This document shows, one piece after another, positions 56,191 to 63,478 of a stretch of 64,000 bases of DNA; position 1 is the first letter of the stretch, and every line of letters begins with the position of its first letter. The stretch is from Salmonella enterica subsp. enterica serovar Choleraesuis. GTDB lineage: Bacteria; Pseudomonadota; Gammaproteobacteria; Enterobacterales; Enterobacteriaceae. The stretch lies in NCBI GenBank assembly GCA_022846635.1, contig AP025685.1, positions 4,030,001 to 4,094,000 of the forward strand, in the 5' to 3' direction. The position numbers and the translations under genes are program-made. The notes beneath the pieces are model-generated. The model saw only the letters and a list, made by a program, of their open reading frames with translations, searched no databases and was not told the DNA's origin.

Positions 56191-56209
56191 TATTACGAAA
56201 TAAGTAATA
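56191..56209. promoter_or_regulatory. Candidate LysR operator 1 (TATTAC-N7-GTAATA)
   Basis: TATTACgaaataaGTAATA is a perfect 6-bp inverted repeat and contains the LysR T-N11-A core. It lies 55 bp before the LysR ATG and about 165 bp before the divergent nitronate-monooxygenase-like gene. The same arms and spacing recur at 58307-58325. Confidence 0.65.
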
Positions 56210-56263
56210 ATAAGGCAATTCCATCCGTCGTCAGCCCGCCTTATCGGTGGCAGGAAGCGCAGC

Positions 56264-57160
56264 ATGCAAATCAATCTCTTTGAAGCAATTAAGGTTTATA
56301 TCGAAATCGTTGAGTCTGGCAGCTTTACTCAGGCTGCTGAAAACCTGCAAATTCATCGCCCGGCGGTAACCAAATTGCTGCAACAACTGGAACAATCTTG
56401 CGGTGTGCGGCTACTGCAACGCACGACCCGGCGCATCAATATGACGCCGGAAGGTGAAGAGTTTTATCGCCGCAGTAAACCGTTGCTGGCTCAGGCTAAT
56501 GATTTACTGGAGTCGTTTGCGCCAGACCGGCCTGTGCATGGGCAGCTGCGCATCGACATGCCGGTGGCTTTTGCCGCCCTGGTGGTGGTTCCTCATCTGG
56601 CCGAGTTTTATAAAGCGCATCCCAATATCGAAATTATTCTGAGTAGCTCAGACCGCCGCCAGGACATGCTACGCGATGGGCTGGATTGCGTACTGCGTAT
56701 GGGAGAACTGGAGGATGGTGACTACATTGCCCGCCCGCTAGGCAATATAAAAATGGCGACCTGTGCCAGCCCTGCTTACATTGCAGAGCACGGCAAGCCA
56801 GAAACGCTTGAGGATTTGCAACAACATCAGGCGCTGTGCTGGATAAACAGTAGCAGCCGCCAGATTATGCCGTGGTGGTTCCAGACCTCATCTGGGGCTA
56901 AAGAGATCAATCTTACCGGCAGGCTGGTGCTGGATAACTCCGAGGCCTATCTCGCCGCAGGGCTGGCCGGGCTGGGAGTTATGCAGGGCATGTACTTCTT
57001 TTTTAAATCCCATCTGGACAGCAGCCAGCTAGTGGAAATTCTGCCTGACTATCCGGCACATGCGAGAAAGCTGTCACTACTGTATCCACATCGCCATCTG
57101 TCACATAAGGTAAGAGTTTTTGCCGAATGGCTGGAAGAACTGCTTAAGAAACTCCCCTGA
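56264..57160 (+). CDS. LysR-family transcriptional regulator
   Basis: 298-aa LysR-type regulator. The N-terminal winged HTH (about 5-62) includes SGSFTQAAENLQIHRPAVTKLLQQLE; the effector-binding domain follows from about residue 90 (GQLRIDMPVAFAALVVVPHLAEF). It is of the CrgA-like subgroup by its MTPEGEEFYRR linker. It is divergent from the nitronate-monooxygenase-like gene and convergent with the MDR oxidoreductase. The operator repeats upstream of both enzymes make it their likely regulator. The inducer is not known. Confidence 0.88.
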   Translation: MQINLFEAIKVYIEIVESGSFTQAAENLQIHRPAVTKLLQQLEQSCGVRLLQRTTRRINMTPEGEEFYRRSKPLLAQANDLLESFAPDRPVHGQLRIDMPVAFAALVVVPHLAEFYKAHPNIEIILSSSDRRQDMLRDGLDCVLRMGELEDGDYIARPLGNIKMATCASPAYIAEHGKPETLEDLQQHQALCWINSSSRQIMPWWFQTSSGAKEINLTGRLVLDNSEAYLAAGLAGLGVMQGMYFFFKSHLDSSQLVEILPDYPAHARKLSLLYPHRHLSHKVRVFAEWLEELLKKLP

Positions 57161-57167
57161 GGCTGAT

Positions 57168-57191
57168 ACCGCCCCGCATCTGTGGGGCGGT
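57168..57191. terminator. Bidirectional terminator between LysR gene and MDR oxidoreductase gene
   Basis: ACCGCCCC / GGGGCGGT, an 8-bp stem with an 8-nt loop, lies between convergent stops. A short T-run follows on the plus strand. Confidence 0.75.
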
Positions 57192-57201
57192 TATTTAATG
57201 C

Positions 57202-58191
57202 TTAAAGCGTAACGACGATTTTACCCACCTGCCCATTCGCCTCCATGTAACGATGGGCATCAGCGATATCGTTAAAGGCGAAGACTTTATCGATAATCGG
57301 TTTGAGCTGGCCGGACTCTAGCCCCTGATAGACAAAGTCCCTGGCATGCGCCAGCTTCACTGGATTGGTGGTAATCTCGAACAGCTCATATCCCCGGAAG
57401 GTGAGATGTTTACCCAAAATATCCATCACTGGAATAGACAGGTTCCGGCTGTCCAGCGCGCCATATTGGAAGAAGCTCCCACCCATAGCCATGACACTGG
57501 CAATTTTTGCCGCATCCGGGCCGCCAACCGGATCAAACACCAGGTCAACGCCTTTACCATCAGTCAGCGAATTTACCTCAGCCGCCAGATCCTGTTCAGT
57601 GGTGGCGATAACCGCTGCGGCACCGGCATTAAGCAAAATGTCGGCTTTTTTACGGGTACGGCTCAGCGCAATGGGATACGCGCCCAGCATATTAGCAATC
57701 TGAATCGCCGCCATACCCACGCTGCTGGATGCGGCTCCTAACAAAGCGTACTGCCCGGCCTGCAAATTGCCGTATTCCACCAGCGCGCCGTAGGCCGTAA
57801 CAAACATCATCCAGCTGGCCGCAGCCTCCGCAAAACTGAGATTTTCCGGATGTTTAACCACCGCATGCACCGGCGCATTTACCCGCTCGCCGTACATACC
57901 GTATTCGGTGAACATAAATGACGGGATCACGCTAACTTTATCGCCCGGCGCAAACTCGCTAACGCCCGGGCCAACGGCTTCCACAACGCCAGCTGCTTCG
58001 TACCCCAGGCGGGCCGGGAACTGAGGCTCAATAACATACTGTCCGGTACGGTACATAATCTCCGCCCGGTTAATCCCAAGGGCTTTCACCGTAATCTGTA
58101 CTTCACCTGCCGCTGGCGCAGGCACCTCCACATTGGTTATCTCCAAAACTTCCGGGCCACCAACTCGTGAAAAAGTAATTACCTTAGACAT
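57202..58191 (-). CDS. Medium-chain dehydrogenase/reductase, quinone-oxidoreductase-like (zinc-independent)
   Basis: 329-aa MDR-superfamily NAD(P)H oxidoreductase. The GroES-like fold (about 1-120) has LGINRAEIMYRTG where zinc alcohol dehydrogenases carry a catalytic Cys, so Asn41 argues against catalytic zinc. The Rossmann domain has LLGAASSSVGMAAIQIA (about 149-165), a variant of AxxGxxG, and GVDLVFDPVGG. I chose the ATG before SKVITFSRVGG, the common start in the family. Likely substrates are quinones or enones, by family only. The gene has its own upstream palindrome matching that of the LysR/nitronate-monooxygenase region. Confidence 0.85.
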   Translation of the reverse strand: MSKVITFSRVGGPEVLEITNVEVPAPAAGEVQITVKALGINRAEIMYRTGQYVIEPQFPARLGYEAAGVVEAVGPGVSEFAPGDKVSVIPSFMFTEYGMYGERVNAPVHAVVKHPENLSFAEAAASWMMFVTAYGALVEYGNLQAGQYALLGAASSSVGMAAIQIANMLGAYPIALSRTRKKADILLNAGAAAVIATTEQDLAAEVNSLTDGKGVDLVFDPVGGPDAAKIASVMAMGGSFFQYGALDSRNLSIPVMDILGKHLTFRGYELFEITTNPVKLAHARDFVYQGLESGQLKPIIDKVFAFNDIADAHRYMEANGQVGKIVVTL

Positions 58192-58523
58192 ATTCAGACT
58201 CCAATAGCTGCGCAACCCGGAACATCTGCGGGTCGAAACTGTTTTGATATGCTGGGTAAGTTACGAGGTTGTCAGGGGCGGAAAAAGACGCATTCTGATA
58301 CTGCACTATTACGCTTAGAGTAATAATTGCAGGCAATAAGAATAAAATGTCAGTTAATTGAGTGCTCTCTTACGGCCACCGATGAAGCATCAGGCCGGAT
58401 AGCTTTTAATGTTTGAGCAGCTATTAAGGCAGTAGCTAACTTACGAGCATTAATCAATTTAACCTGTTTAACTGCCGATATTTATCGCGATTATCGCTCG
58501 GTCTATAAATCTATTTCCGACAG
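58192..58523. other. Intergenic region with the upstream control region of the MDR oxidoreductase gene
   Basis: 332 bp without a supported gene. It contains the palindrome TATTACgcttagaGTAATA at 58307-58325. The rest is A/T-rich near the end of the second LysR gene; no clear hairpin terminator was found for that gene. Confidence 0.5.
58307..58325. promoter_or_regulatory. Candidate LysR operator 2 (TATTAC-N7-GTAATA)
   Basis: TATTACgcttagaGTAATA has the same 6-bp arms and 7-bp spacer as the site at 56191-56209. The flanks are also alike: CAC before the left arm, AT after the right arm, and a GGCAAT a few bases later. It lies about 116 bp before the MDR oxidoreductase start. Confidence 0.65.
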
Positions 58524-59414
58524 CTAATGTGATCTCAATGCCTCAAGCACCACGCTAAAGGCCGCAGAGCTACGCAGACGACTGGTGTAATAAAGGTAGT
58601 ATTCAGGATAAGTAATGCAGAACTCGTCCAGAACCGGCACCAGCCCTCCTGTGGCTATGTGGCTTTGAGCTAATGCCTGCGGCAGCCAGGCAACCCCGTA
58701 ACCATCCAGTGCCGCCTGTAGCGCCTGATTAATACTGCTCACCACCAATTGCCCACTGACCTGAAACTGGTGTTGTTTTTTATCGACCCAAAACTCCCAG
58801 GCCCAGATTTTGCCGGGTGTTGGTAAGCGCAAATTGATACATGGCAGGTTGAGCAAATCGCCCGGAACCTGCGGCCGGGAATGCTCAGCCCAAAAAACCG
58901 GAGCGGCCACCGCAACCATCCGGTGTTCACCGCTAATCGGCACGGCAATCATATCTTTTGCTATTAATCCGCCGCGCCGTACCCCCGCGTCGAAACGCTC
59001 CCGGACAATATCCACCAGCCCATAATCCGCTATCAGCTCAACCTGAATATCCGGATAATTCTTCAATACCGGCGCGAGCTTTGGCCACAAAACCTGCTGA
59101 ATAGCGTATTCATCCGCTGAAATCCGTACCGTTCCCGCAGGCCTATCCCTCAACTCGGAAAGCTTATCCAGCCCAAAGGTAATCTGCTCAAACGCCGGGC
59201 CGATAAGATGTACCAGCCGCTCACCGGCTTCAGTCAACGTCAGGCTGCGGGTTGTGCGGTTCAGCAGCTTTAGCTGCAGTCGCCGCTCCAGATTATTTAC
59301 AGTCTGGCTCACCGCCGATTGTGAAGTGCCGAGCCTTGCCGCCGCATGCGTAAAACTGGCAGCCTCTGCCACTGCCAAAAAAGTGGCCAGATCGTTGAGG
59401 TTTTCCCGGCTCAT
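58524..59414 (-). CDS. LysR-family transcriptional regulator (divergent from alpha/beta hydrolase)
   Basis: 296-aa LysR-type protein. The wHTH (about 6-65) includes ASFTHAAARLGTSQSAVSQTVNNLERR, followed by RTTRSLTLTEAGERL and an effector domain from about residue 92 (GTVRISADEYAIQQVLWPKL). This subgroup often sits beside oxidoreductase or hydrolase genes and controls the divergent gene. The 98-bp region shared with the hydrolase contains CTGAT-N11-ATCAG (59441-59461), a plausible operator. E. coli has the similar ycjZ/ycjY arrangement, but I cannot claim orthology. Confidence 0.87.
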   Translation of the reverse strand: MSRENLNDLATFLAVAEAASFTHAAARLGTSQSAVSQTVNNLERRLQLKLLNRTTRSLTLTEAGERLVHLIGPAFEQITFGLDKLSELRDRPAGTVRISADEYAIQQVLWPKLAPVLKNYPDIQVELIADYGLVDIVRERFDAGVRRGGLIAKDMIAVPISGEHRMVAVAAPVFWAEHSRPQVPGDLLNLPCINLRLPTPGKIWAWEFWVDKKQHQFQVSGQLVVSSINQALQAALDGYGVAWLPQALAQSHIATGGLVPVLDEFCITYPEYYLYYTSRLRSSAAFSVVLEALRSH

Positions 59415-59440
59415 TTATAAGCCCTGCTAATAACTGCCAT

Positions 59441-59461
59441 CTGATTGTCCCTTCTTATCAG
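59441..59461. promoter_or_regulatory. Candidate operator for the second LysR regulator
   Basis: CTGAT-N11-ATCAG is a 21-bp interrupted palindrome of the T-N11-A LysR type, midway between the divergent start codons. Confidence 0.5.
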
Positions 59462-59512
59462 GTTGAGTCTCCGTCCCTAAGATGACCCATCAACCCGCAA
59501 AGGAGCAATACC

Positions 59513-60424
59513 ATGGAAGCAATCAGATTTCCCAACGTCCAAATCAACATGGCTGGCAACCTGTATTTCCCTGAGTCATTTGATAATCAGCGCCGCTACC
59601 CGGCAATTGTGGTTATCCACCCCAGCGGCGGCGTAAAAGAACAAACGGCAGGGCTATACGCAGAAAAACTGGCGCAGCACGGGTTTGTTACCCTGGCATT
59701 CGATTCATCCTGCCAGGGCGAAAGCGGTGGCGAACCGCGCTATGAGGAAAATCCTTATACCCGCGTGGCAGATATCTCCGCCGCCATCGATTACCTGGTC
59801 ACTCAGCCATTTATTCATAGTCAGCGGATAGGTGTCCTGGGTGTATGCGCTGGCGGTGGCTACGCTATCCATGCCTCCATGGTCGATCGCCGCATCCAGG
59901 CCACGGGCACAATCAGCGCCGTTAACTATGGCGCGATGTATCGCAAGGGCTGGGCAGGTGACCAGGCTCCGGAACAGTGCTTTGCCTTTCTGGAAATGGC
60001 CGCCCAGCAGCGTAATGCAGAGGCGAAAGGCGCACCTATTGGCTACACGCCAACCGTGACAATGACCGTGGAAGAGGCTCCAAATCAGGATTTTGTCGAA
60101 GCATATGAGTATTACCGCACGCCGCGCGCCATGCATCCAAACTCACCGGCCCAAATCACCACCCGCAGCCTGGCGCAACTGGTGACTTATGACGCTTTTA
60201 ATAATGCAGAGATTTTCCTGACCCACCCATTGCTGGTTATCGCAGGCAGTGAGGCCGGCACCCGCTGGCTAACCGAGGAGATTTATCAGCGGGCAGCCAG
60301 TGTTAACAAGCGGATGCACATTGTTGAGGGTGCGACCCACATTGCGTTGTATGACCAGCCGCAATACGTCGCTGAAGCGCTTAGCAAGCTGGTGCCATTT
60401 TTCACGGCTAGCCTGCCGGAGTAA
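59513..60424 (+). CDS. Alpha/beta hydrolase with cysteine nucleophile (YcjY-like)
   Basis: 303-aa alpha/beta hydrolase of the dienelactone-hydrolase-like/YcjY group. The nucleophile elbow is GVCAGGG with Cys112 in place of the more common Ser. IHPSGGVKEQ forms the oxyanion region, FDSSCQGESGG follows, and the base is the His of EGATHIALYD near the C-terminus. The insert between about 130 and 210 would form a lid. No signal peptide is present, so it is presumably cytosolic. The substrate is unknown. It has an AAGGAG SD and is read divergently from its probable regulator. Confidence 0.85.
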   Translation: MEAIRFPNVQINMAGNLYFPESFDNQRRYPAIVVIHPSGGVKEQTAGLYAEKLAQHGFVTLAFDSSCQGESGGEPRYEENPYTRVADISAAIDYLVTQPFIHSQRIGVLGVCAGGGYAIHASMVDRRIQATGTISAVNYGAMYRKGWAGDQAPEQCFAFLEMAAQQRNAEAKGAPIGYTPTVTMTVEEAPNQDFVEAYEYYRTPRAMHPNSPAQITTRSLAQLVTYDAFNNAEIFLTHPLLVIAGSEAGTRWLTEEIYQRAASVNKRMHIVEGATHIALYDQPQYVAEALSKLVPFFTASLPE

Positions 60425-60495
60425 TGTCCGCGAATTTATAGCGGTGAGGGCCAGGTTTAGCCCCTCACCGCCCCAGCATTGCTATTCATAAGATC

Positions 60496-61428
60496 TTAAA
60501 GACAGGCCTTCAGGCTGGCGATATCCGCAGGCCGCGTCCGGCAGCAGCCGCCAATCAACTGTGCACCGGCGTCCAGCCATTGAGGCAGATAATCCCGCAG
60601 CGTCTGGCAGGTTTCACCGTGATGATGCCAGGTTTTGGTTGTGGCGTCATAGTGTTCGCCGGAATTGGGATACACCACCAGCGGCAGCGTGGTCAGCGTT
60701 TGCAAATGGCGCAGTGCGGCGGTGGTATTCTCCAGCGCTATGCAATTCACCCCTATGGCAATAATTTGCGGATTTCCGTTAAGGACCTCAAGTACCTGGC
60801 GTAACGGTGTTCCATCGCTTAAATGCTCACTGTCACGTAGCGTAAAGGAGAACCACCCGCTTGCCTGTGGCCATTCCGACAGTAAATCTACCAATGCGAC
60901 GATTTCAGCGCAGGATGGAATTGTCTCGAATGCCAGCAGGTCGGCACCAGCCTCGAGTAATGCGGAGATGCGCGGGCGGTGGAAATGCTGAAACTCGCGC
61001 ACGCTGCGCTGATAATCTCCCCGATATTCAGAACCATCGGCCAGATATGCTCCGTAAGGACCGACTGAACCAGCCACCAGCAGCGGCTGTGCCTGCGGAT
61101 TTTCGGCCTGATATATCGCTATCGCCTCACGCGCCAGCGTGACGCTTTTGGCGATCAATGCACAGGCTTGCCGCTCATCTATACCCCGCGGTGCAAACCC
61201 GGCAGGCGTTGCCTGATAGCTAGCGGTAATTGCCACCTGAGCCCCGGCGCGGAAATAGTCCAGATGTACCTGGCGGATAAGCTCCGGGTTTTCCAGCAAA
61301 ACTTTAGCCGACCATAAGGTATCCGCCAGATTGCAGCCCTTCGCCTCCAGTTCGGTTGCCATCGCACCATCCAGTAACACAAATGGCTGGCTGCCCAGCA
61401 GCGAAATTAATGGATTAATCACGGACAT
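60496..61428 (-). CDS. mmuM: MmuM, homocysteine S-methyltransferase
   Basis: Zinc-dependent transferase that uses S-methylmethionine (or SAM) to methylate homocysteine, yielding methionine. It is 310 aa, as in E. coli. The barrel begins with FVLLDGAMATELEAKGC. The zinc ligands are the Cys in IGVNCIALE and the adjacent pair in IGGCCRTRPADI near the C-terminus. Its start overlaps the end of mmuP by 14 bp, so the two are translationally coupled. Both would be under the MetJ boxes upstream of mmuP. Confidence 0.95.
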   Translation of the reverse strand: MSVINPLISLLGSQPFVLLDGAMATELEAKGCNLADTLWSAKVLLENPELIRQVHLDYFRAGAQVAITASYQATPAGFAPRGIDERQACALIAKSVTLAREAIAIYQAENPQAQPLLVAGSVGPYGAYLADGSEYRGDYQRSVREFQHFHRPRISALLEAGADLLAFETIPSCAEIVALVDLLSEWPQASGWFSFTLRDSEHLSDGTPLRQVLEVLNGNPQIIAIGVNCIALENTTAALRHLQTLTTLPLVVYPNSGEHYDATTKTWHHHGETCQTLRDYLPQWLDAGAQLIGGCCRTRPADIASLKACL

Positions 61429-62818
61429 GTTGCGGCTCCTGTAAAGGGTTAGCGGGTCGGGTCAGATAATAAGCGCCATAACAAAAGGCAACAAACGGCA
61501 GGCCACACCACAGCGCGATGCGCTGGCCAGGGTCAAACGCCAGGCCGACGCAGGCCAGCAGACACAAGACGAACCCCAGAATTGGCACCACCGGATAGCA
61601 CGGCGCACGGTACTGTAACTCGCTTAATGGCCGTCCCTGCTGCAAATGGCGGCGGCGAAATACAAAATGCGACGCGCAGATACTTAGCCACACCGCGACC
61701 ACCGCAAACCCGGAAATAGCCGACAGCGCGACAAAAACCGTATCTGGTGCCACCACGCTGGATAGCAGCGCCAGCACGCCGCCCAGCATACTTACCGACA
61801 GCGCGGTAACCGGCACGCCGCGCTTGTTTACCCGGGTAAATGCCTGGGGCAACGTGCGTTCATTCGCCAGCGACCACAGCATGCGCCCGGAAGCATACAG
61901 CCCGGAGTTAGCTGCAGATAAAATCGCAGTCAAAATAACAAAGTTAAAAATATCCGCCGCATATGGAATGCCTACCTTCTCAAAAACCAGCACAAACGGA
62001 CTTTTTTCCACTCCTGCCTGACTGGCCGGAATCAATGCCGCCAGCACAAACACCGTACCGATAAAAAAGATAATCAGCCGGGCAATCGTGGTACGAATCG
62101 CAATCGGTATAGCCTGATGCGGGTTTTCGGTTTCACCGGCGGCAATCCCAATAAGCTCGGTACCGGAAAAGGCAAAGTTCACCGCAACCATGGTCATCAG
62201 AATCGGCAGACCGCCGTGGGGAAACCATCCCTCGCTGGTGAGATTGTGCAGGCCAGGTGCCGGGGAGCCATCCTGCATCGGGATAAAACCAAATACCGCC
62301 GCGCCTCCCAGTACGATAAAGGCCACGATAGTCAGCACTTTAATCAGCGAAAACCAGAACTCTCCCTCGGCAAAAAAGCCGGTGGAAATAACATTTAGCG
62401 CAAATATCAGTACGCAAAACAGCAAGCACCAGGTCCACACCGGCACCTGTGGGAACCAGTACTGCATACAAAAACCGGCGGCGGTAAAACTCGAGCCGAG
62501 CGCGACCGTCCAGGTAAGCCAGTAAAGCCACGCCACGGTATAGCCGGTAGCCGGCCCCAGATAGCGGGCGGCGTAGACATGGAAGGCACCTGTCTCTGGC
62601 ATCGCCACCGACAGCTCGCCGAGGCACTGCATCACCAGCCAAACCACCAGCGCACCAATCAGGTATGCCAGTAGCGTCCCGGCGGCACCGGTAGTGGAAA
62701 TAATGTAGCCGGTATTAAAGAACAACCCGGTACCAATAACCCCGCCCAGCGACAGCATCACCAGGTGGCGGGTTTTCATAGTGCGTTTTAACTGGCCGAC
62801 GCCGTCACTCTCTTTCAT
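61415..62818 (-). CDS. mmuP: MmuP, S-methylmethionine permease
   Basis: APC-family inner-membrane amino-acid transporter with 12 predicted helices that imports S-methylmethionine for MmuM. It is 467 aa from the ATG before KESDGVGQLKRTMK, the E. coli length; a TTG four codons earlier is less likely. Typical sequences are TRHLVMLSLGGVIGTGLFF (helix 1), ETGAFHVYAARYLGP, NFAFSGTELIGIAAGETENP and SAANSGLYASGRMLWSLA. Upstream are three met boxes. In E. coli K-12 mmuPM lies in the CP4-6 prophage region; here it is in a chromosomal accessory block. Confidence 0.95.
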   Translation of the reverse strand: MKESDGVGQLKRTMKTRHLVMLSLGGVIGTGLFFNTGYIISTTGAAGTLLAYLIGALVVWLVMQCLGELSVAMPETGAFHVYAARYLGPATGYTVAWLYWLTWTVALGSSFTAAGFCMQYWFPQVPVWTWCLLFCVLIFALNVISTGFFAEGEFWFSLIKVLTIVAFIVLGGAAVFGFIPMQDGSPAPGLHNLTSEGWFPHGGLPILMTMVAVNFAFSGTELIGIAAGETENPHQAIPIAIRTTIARLIIFFIGTVFVLAALIPASQAGVEKSPFVLVFEKVGIPYAADIFNFVILTAILSAANSGLYASGRMLWSLANERTLPQAFTRVNKRGVPVTALSVSMLGGVLALLSSVVAPDTVFVALSAISGFAVVAVWLSICASHFVFRRRHLQQGRPLSELQYRAPCYPVVPILGFVLCLLACVGLAFDPGQRIALWCGLPFVAFCYGAYYLTRPANPLQEPQHVRD

Positions 62819-62828
62819 ATATCCTTCC

Positions 62829-62852
62829 AAACGTATAGACGTCTAAACATCC
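62829..62852 (-). promoter_or_regulatory. MetJ operator (three tandem met boxes) upstream of mmuPM
   Basis: Contiguous 8-mers AAACGTAT, AGACGTCT (perfect consensus) and AAACATCC end 11 bp before the mmuP ATG. Two or more boxes in tandem is what MetJ needs, so mmuPM is predicted to be repressed by SAM-bound MetJ. Confidence 0.8.
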
Positions 62853-63076
62853 GTAAGATTTATATAGAGAGTGTCGTTAAAAAGCAAAAAATCTTTACCT
62901 GTCACAGCTCAAAACGCAAAGTGCCAGCCGATGCATTTTCAAGAGAAAGAGAAGAAAAATAGATGTGAGAATACCGCTCGCGGTATCAGGCAGACTAACC
63001 AGCCACAAGGGATTTTAAATTGAGATACAGGCTATAAAACGAGCGGCTTATACCACTTATCAGGCAAGATATTTAA

Positions 63077-63388
63077 TTACAACTCAGCGTGTAATTGCGC
63101 CAAAAATCTGGAGATAACTTCTTCATTACGCTGGTAATAAGTCCAGGTGGCGACCTTTTTAAAGCTCACCAGACCCGCCTTTTGCAGCTTACTAAGATGA
63201 GAGGAAATTGTTGGCTGCGAAAGCGAAGTTTTATCCTGAATAAAACTGGCGCACACGCCGTTCTTTACCGGATCGAGCAGGTGAGGATAACCCGCAAAGT
63301 GAACCGCAGGTTCCCGCAGCCAATGCAGGATCTGACGCCTGGTCGGATTAGAGATAGCTTTGAGGATATCGTCAGTATTTACAGGCAT
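63077..63388 (-). CDS. ArsR-family (wHTH) transcriptional regulator
   Basis: 103-aa winged-helix protein of the ArsR/SmtB fold. The N-terminal DDILKAISNPTRRQILHWLRE is the classic ArsR opening, and SLSQPTISSHLSKLQKAGLV (about 55-75) is the recognition helix. KKVATWTYYQRNEEVI is the wing. No metal-binding CxC is present. A single Cys (GVCASF) lies just before the recognition helix, which could suggest redox or electrophile sensing, but this is a guess. It lies downstream of the Old Yellow Enzyme gene on the same strand with its own promoter. It is probably the regulator of that gene. Confidence 0.82.
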   Translation of the reverse strand: MPVNTDDILKAISNPTRRQILHWLREPAVHFAGYPHLLDPVKNGVCASFIQDKTSLSQPTISSHLSKLQKAGLVSFKKVATWTYYQRNEEVISRFLAQLHAEL

Positions 63389-63419
63389 CGGAGATAAATA
63401 TCAGCATAAAGGAACCGGT

Positions 63420-63448
63420 ACATTATGGATGAGCACCCGAAAAGTCAA
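63420..63448 (-). promoter_or_regulatory. Promoter of the ArsR-type gene
   Basis: On the minus strand TTGACT (63443-63448) and TAATGT (63420-63425) are separated by 17 bp. The -10 lies about 30 bp before the ATG. Confidence 0.6.
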
Positions 63449-63449
63449 T

Positions 63450-63473
63450 CGGGCTGGCAGCATGCCAGCCCGG
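63450..63473 (-). terminator. Hairpin between the Old Yellow Enzyme gene and the ArsR-type gene
   Basis: CGGGCTGGCA / TGCCAGCCCG, a 10-bp perfect stem with a 3-nt loop, starts 6 bp after the flavoenzyme stop. The bases after it include the -35 of the ArsR-type gene, so one short segment ends one transcript and starts the next. The U-tract is poor. Confidence 0.55.
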
Positions 63474-63478
63474 CAGGC

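Noticed and set aside
58192..58306. Additional small gene between the MDR oxidoreductase and the second LysR gene
   Set aside because: No frame with a plausible start, SD and length was seen; the stretch is better explained as the promoter region of the MDR gene.
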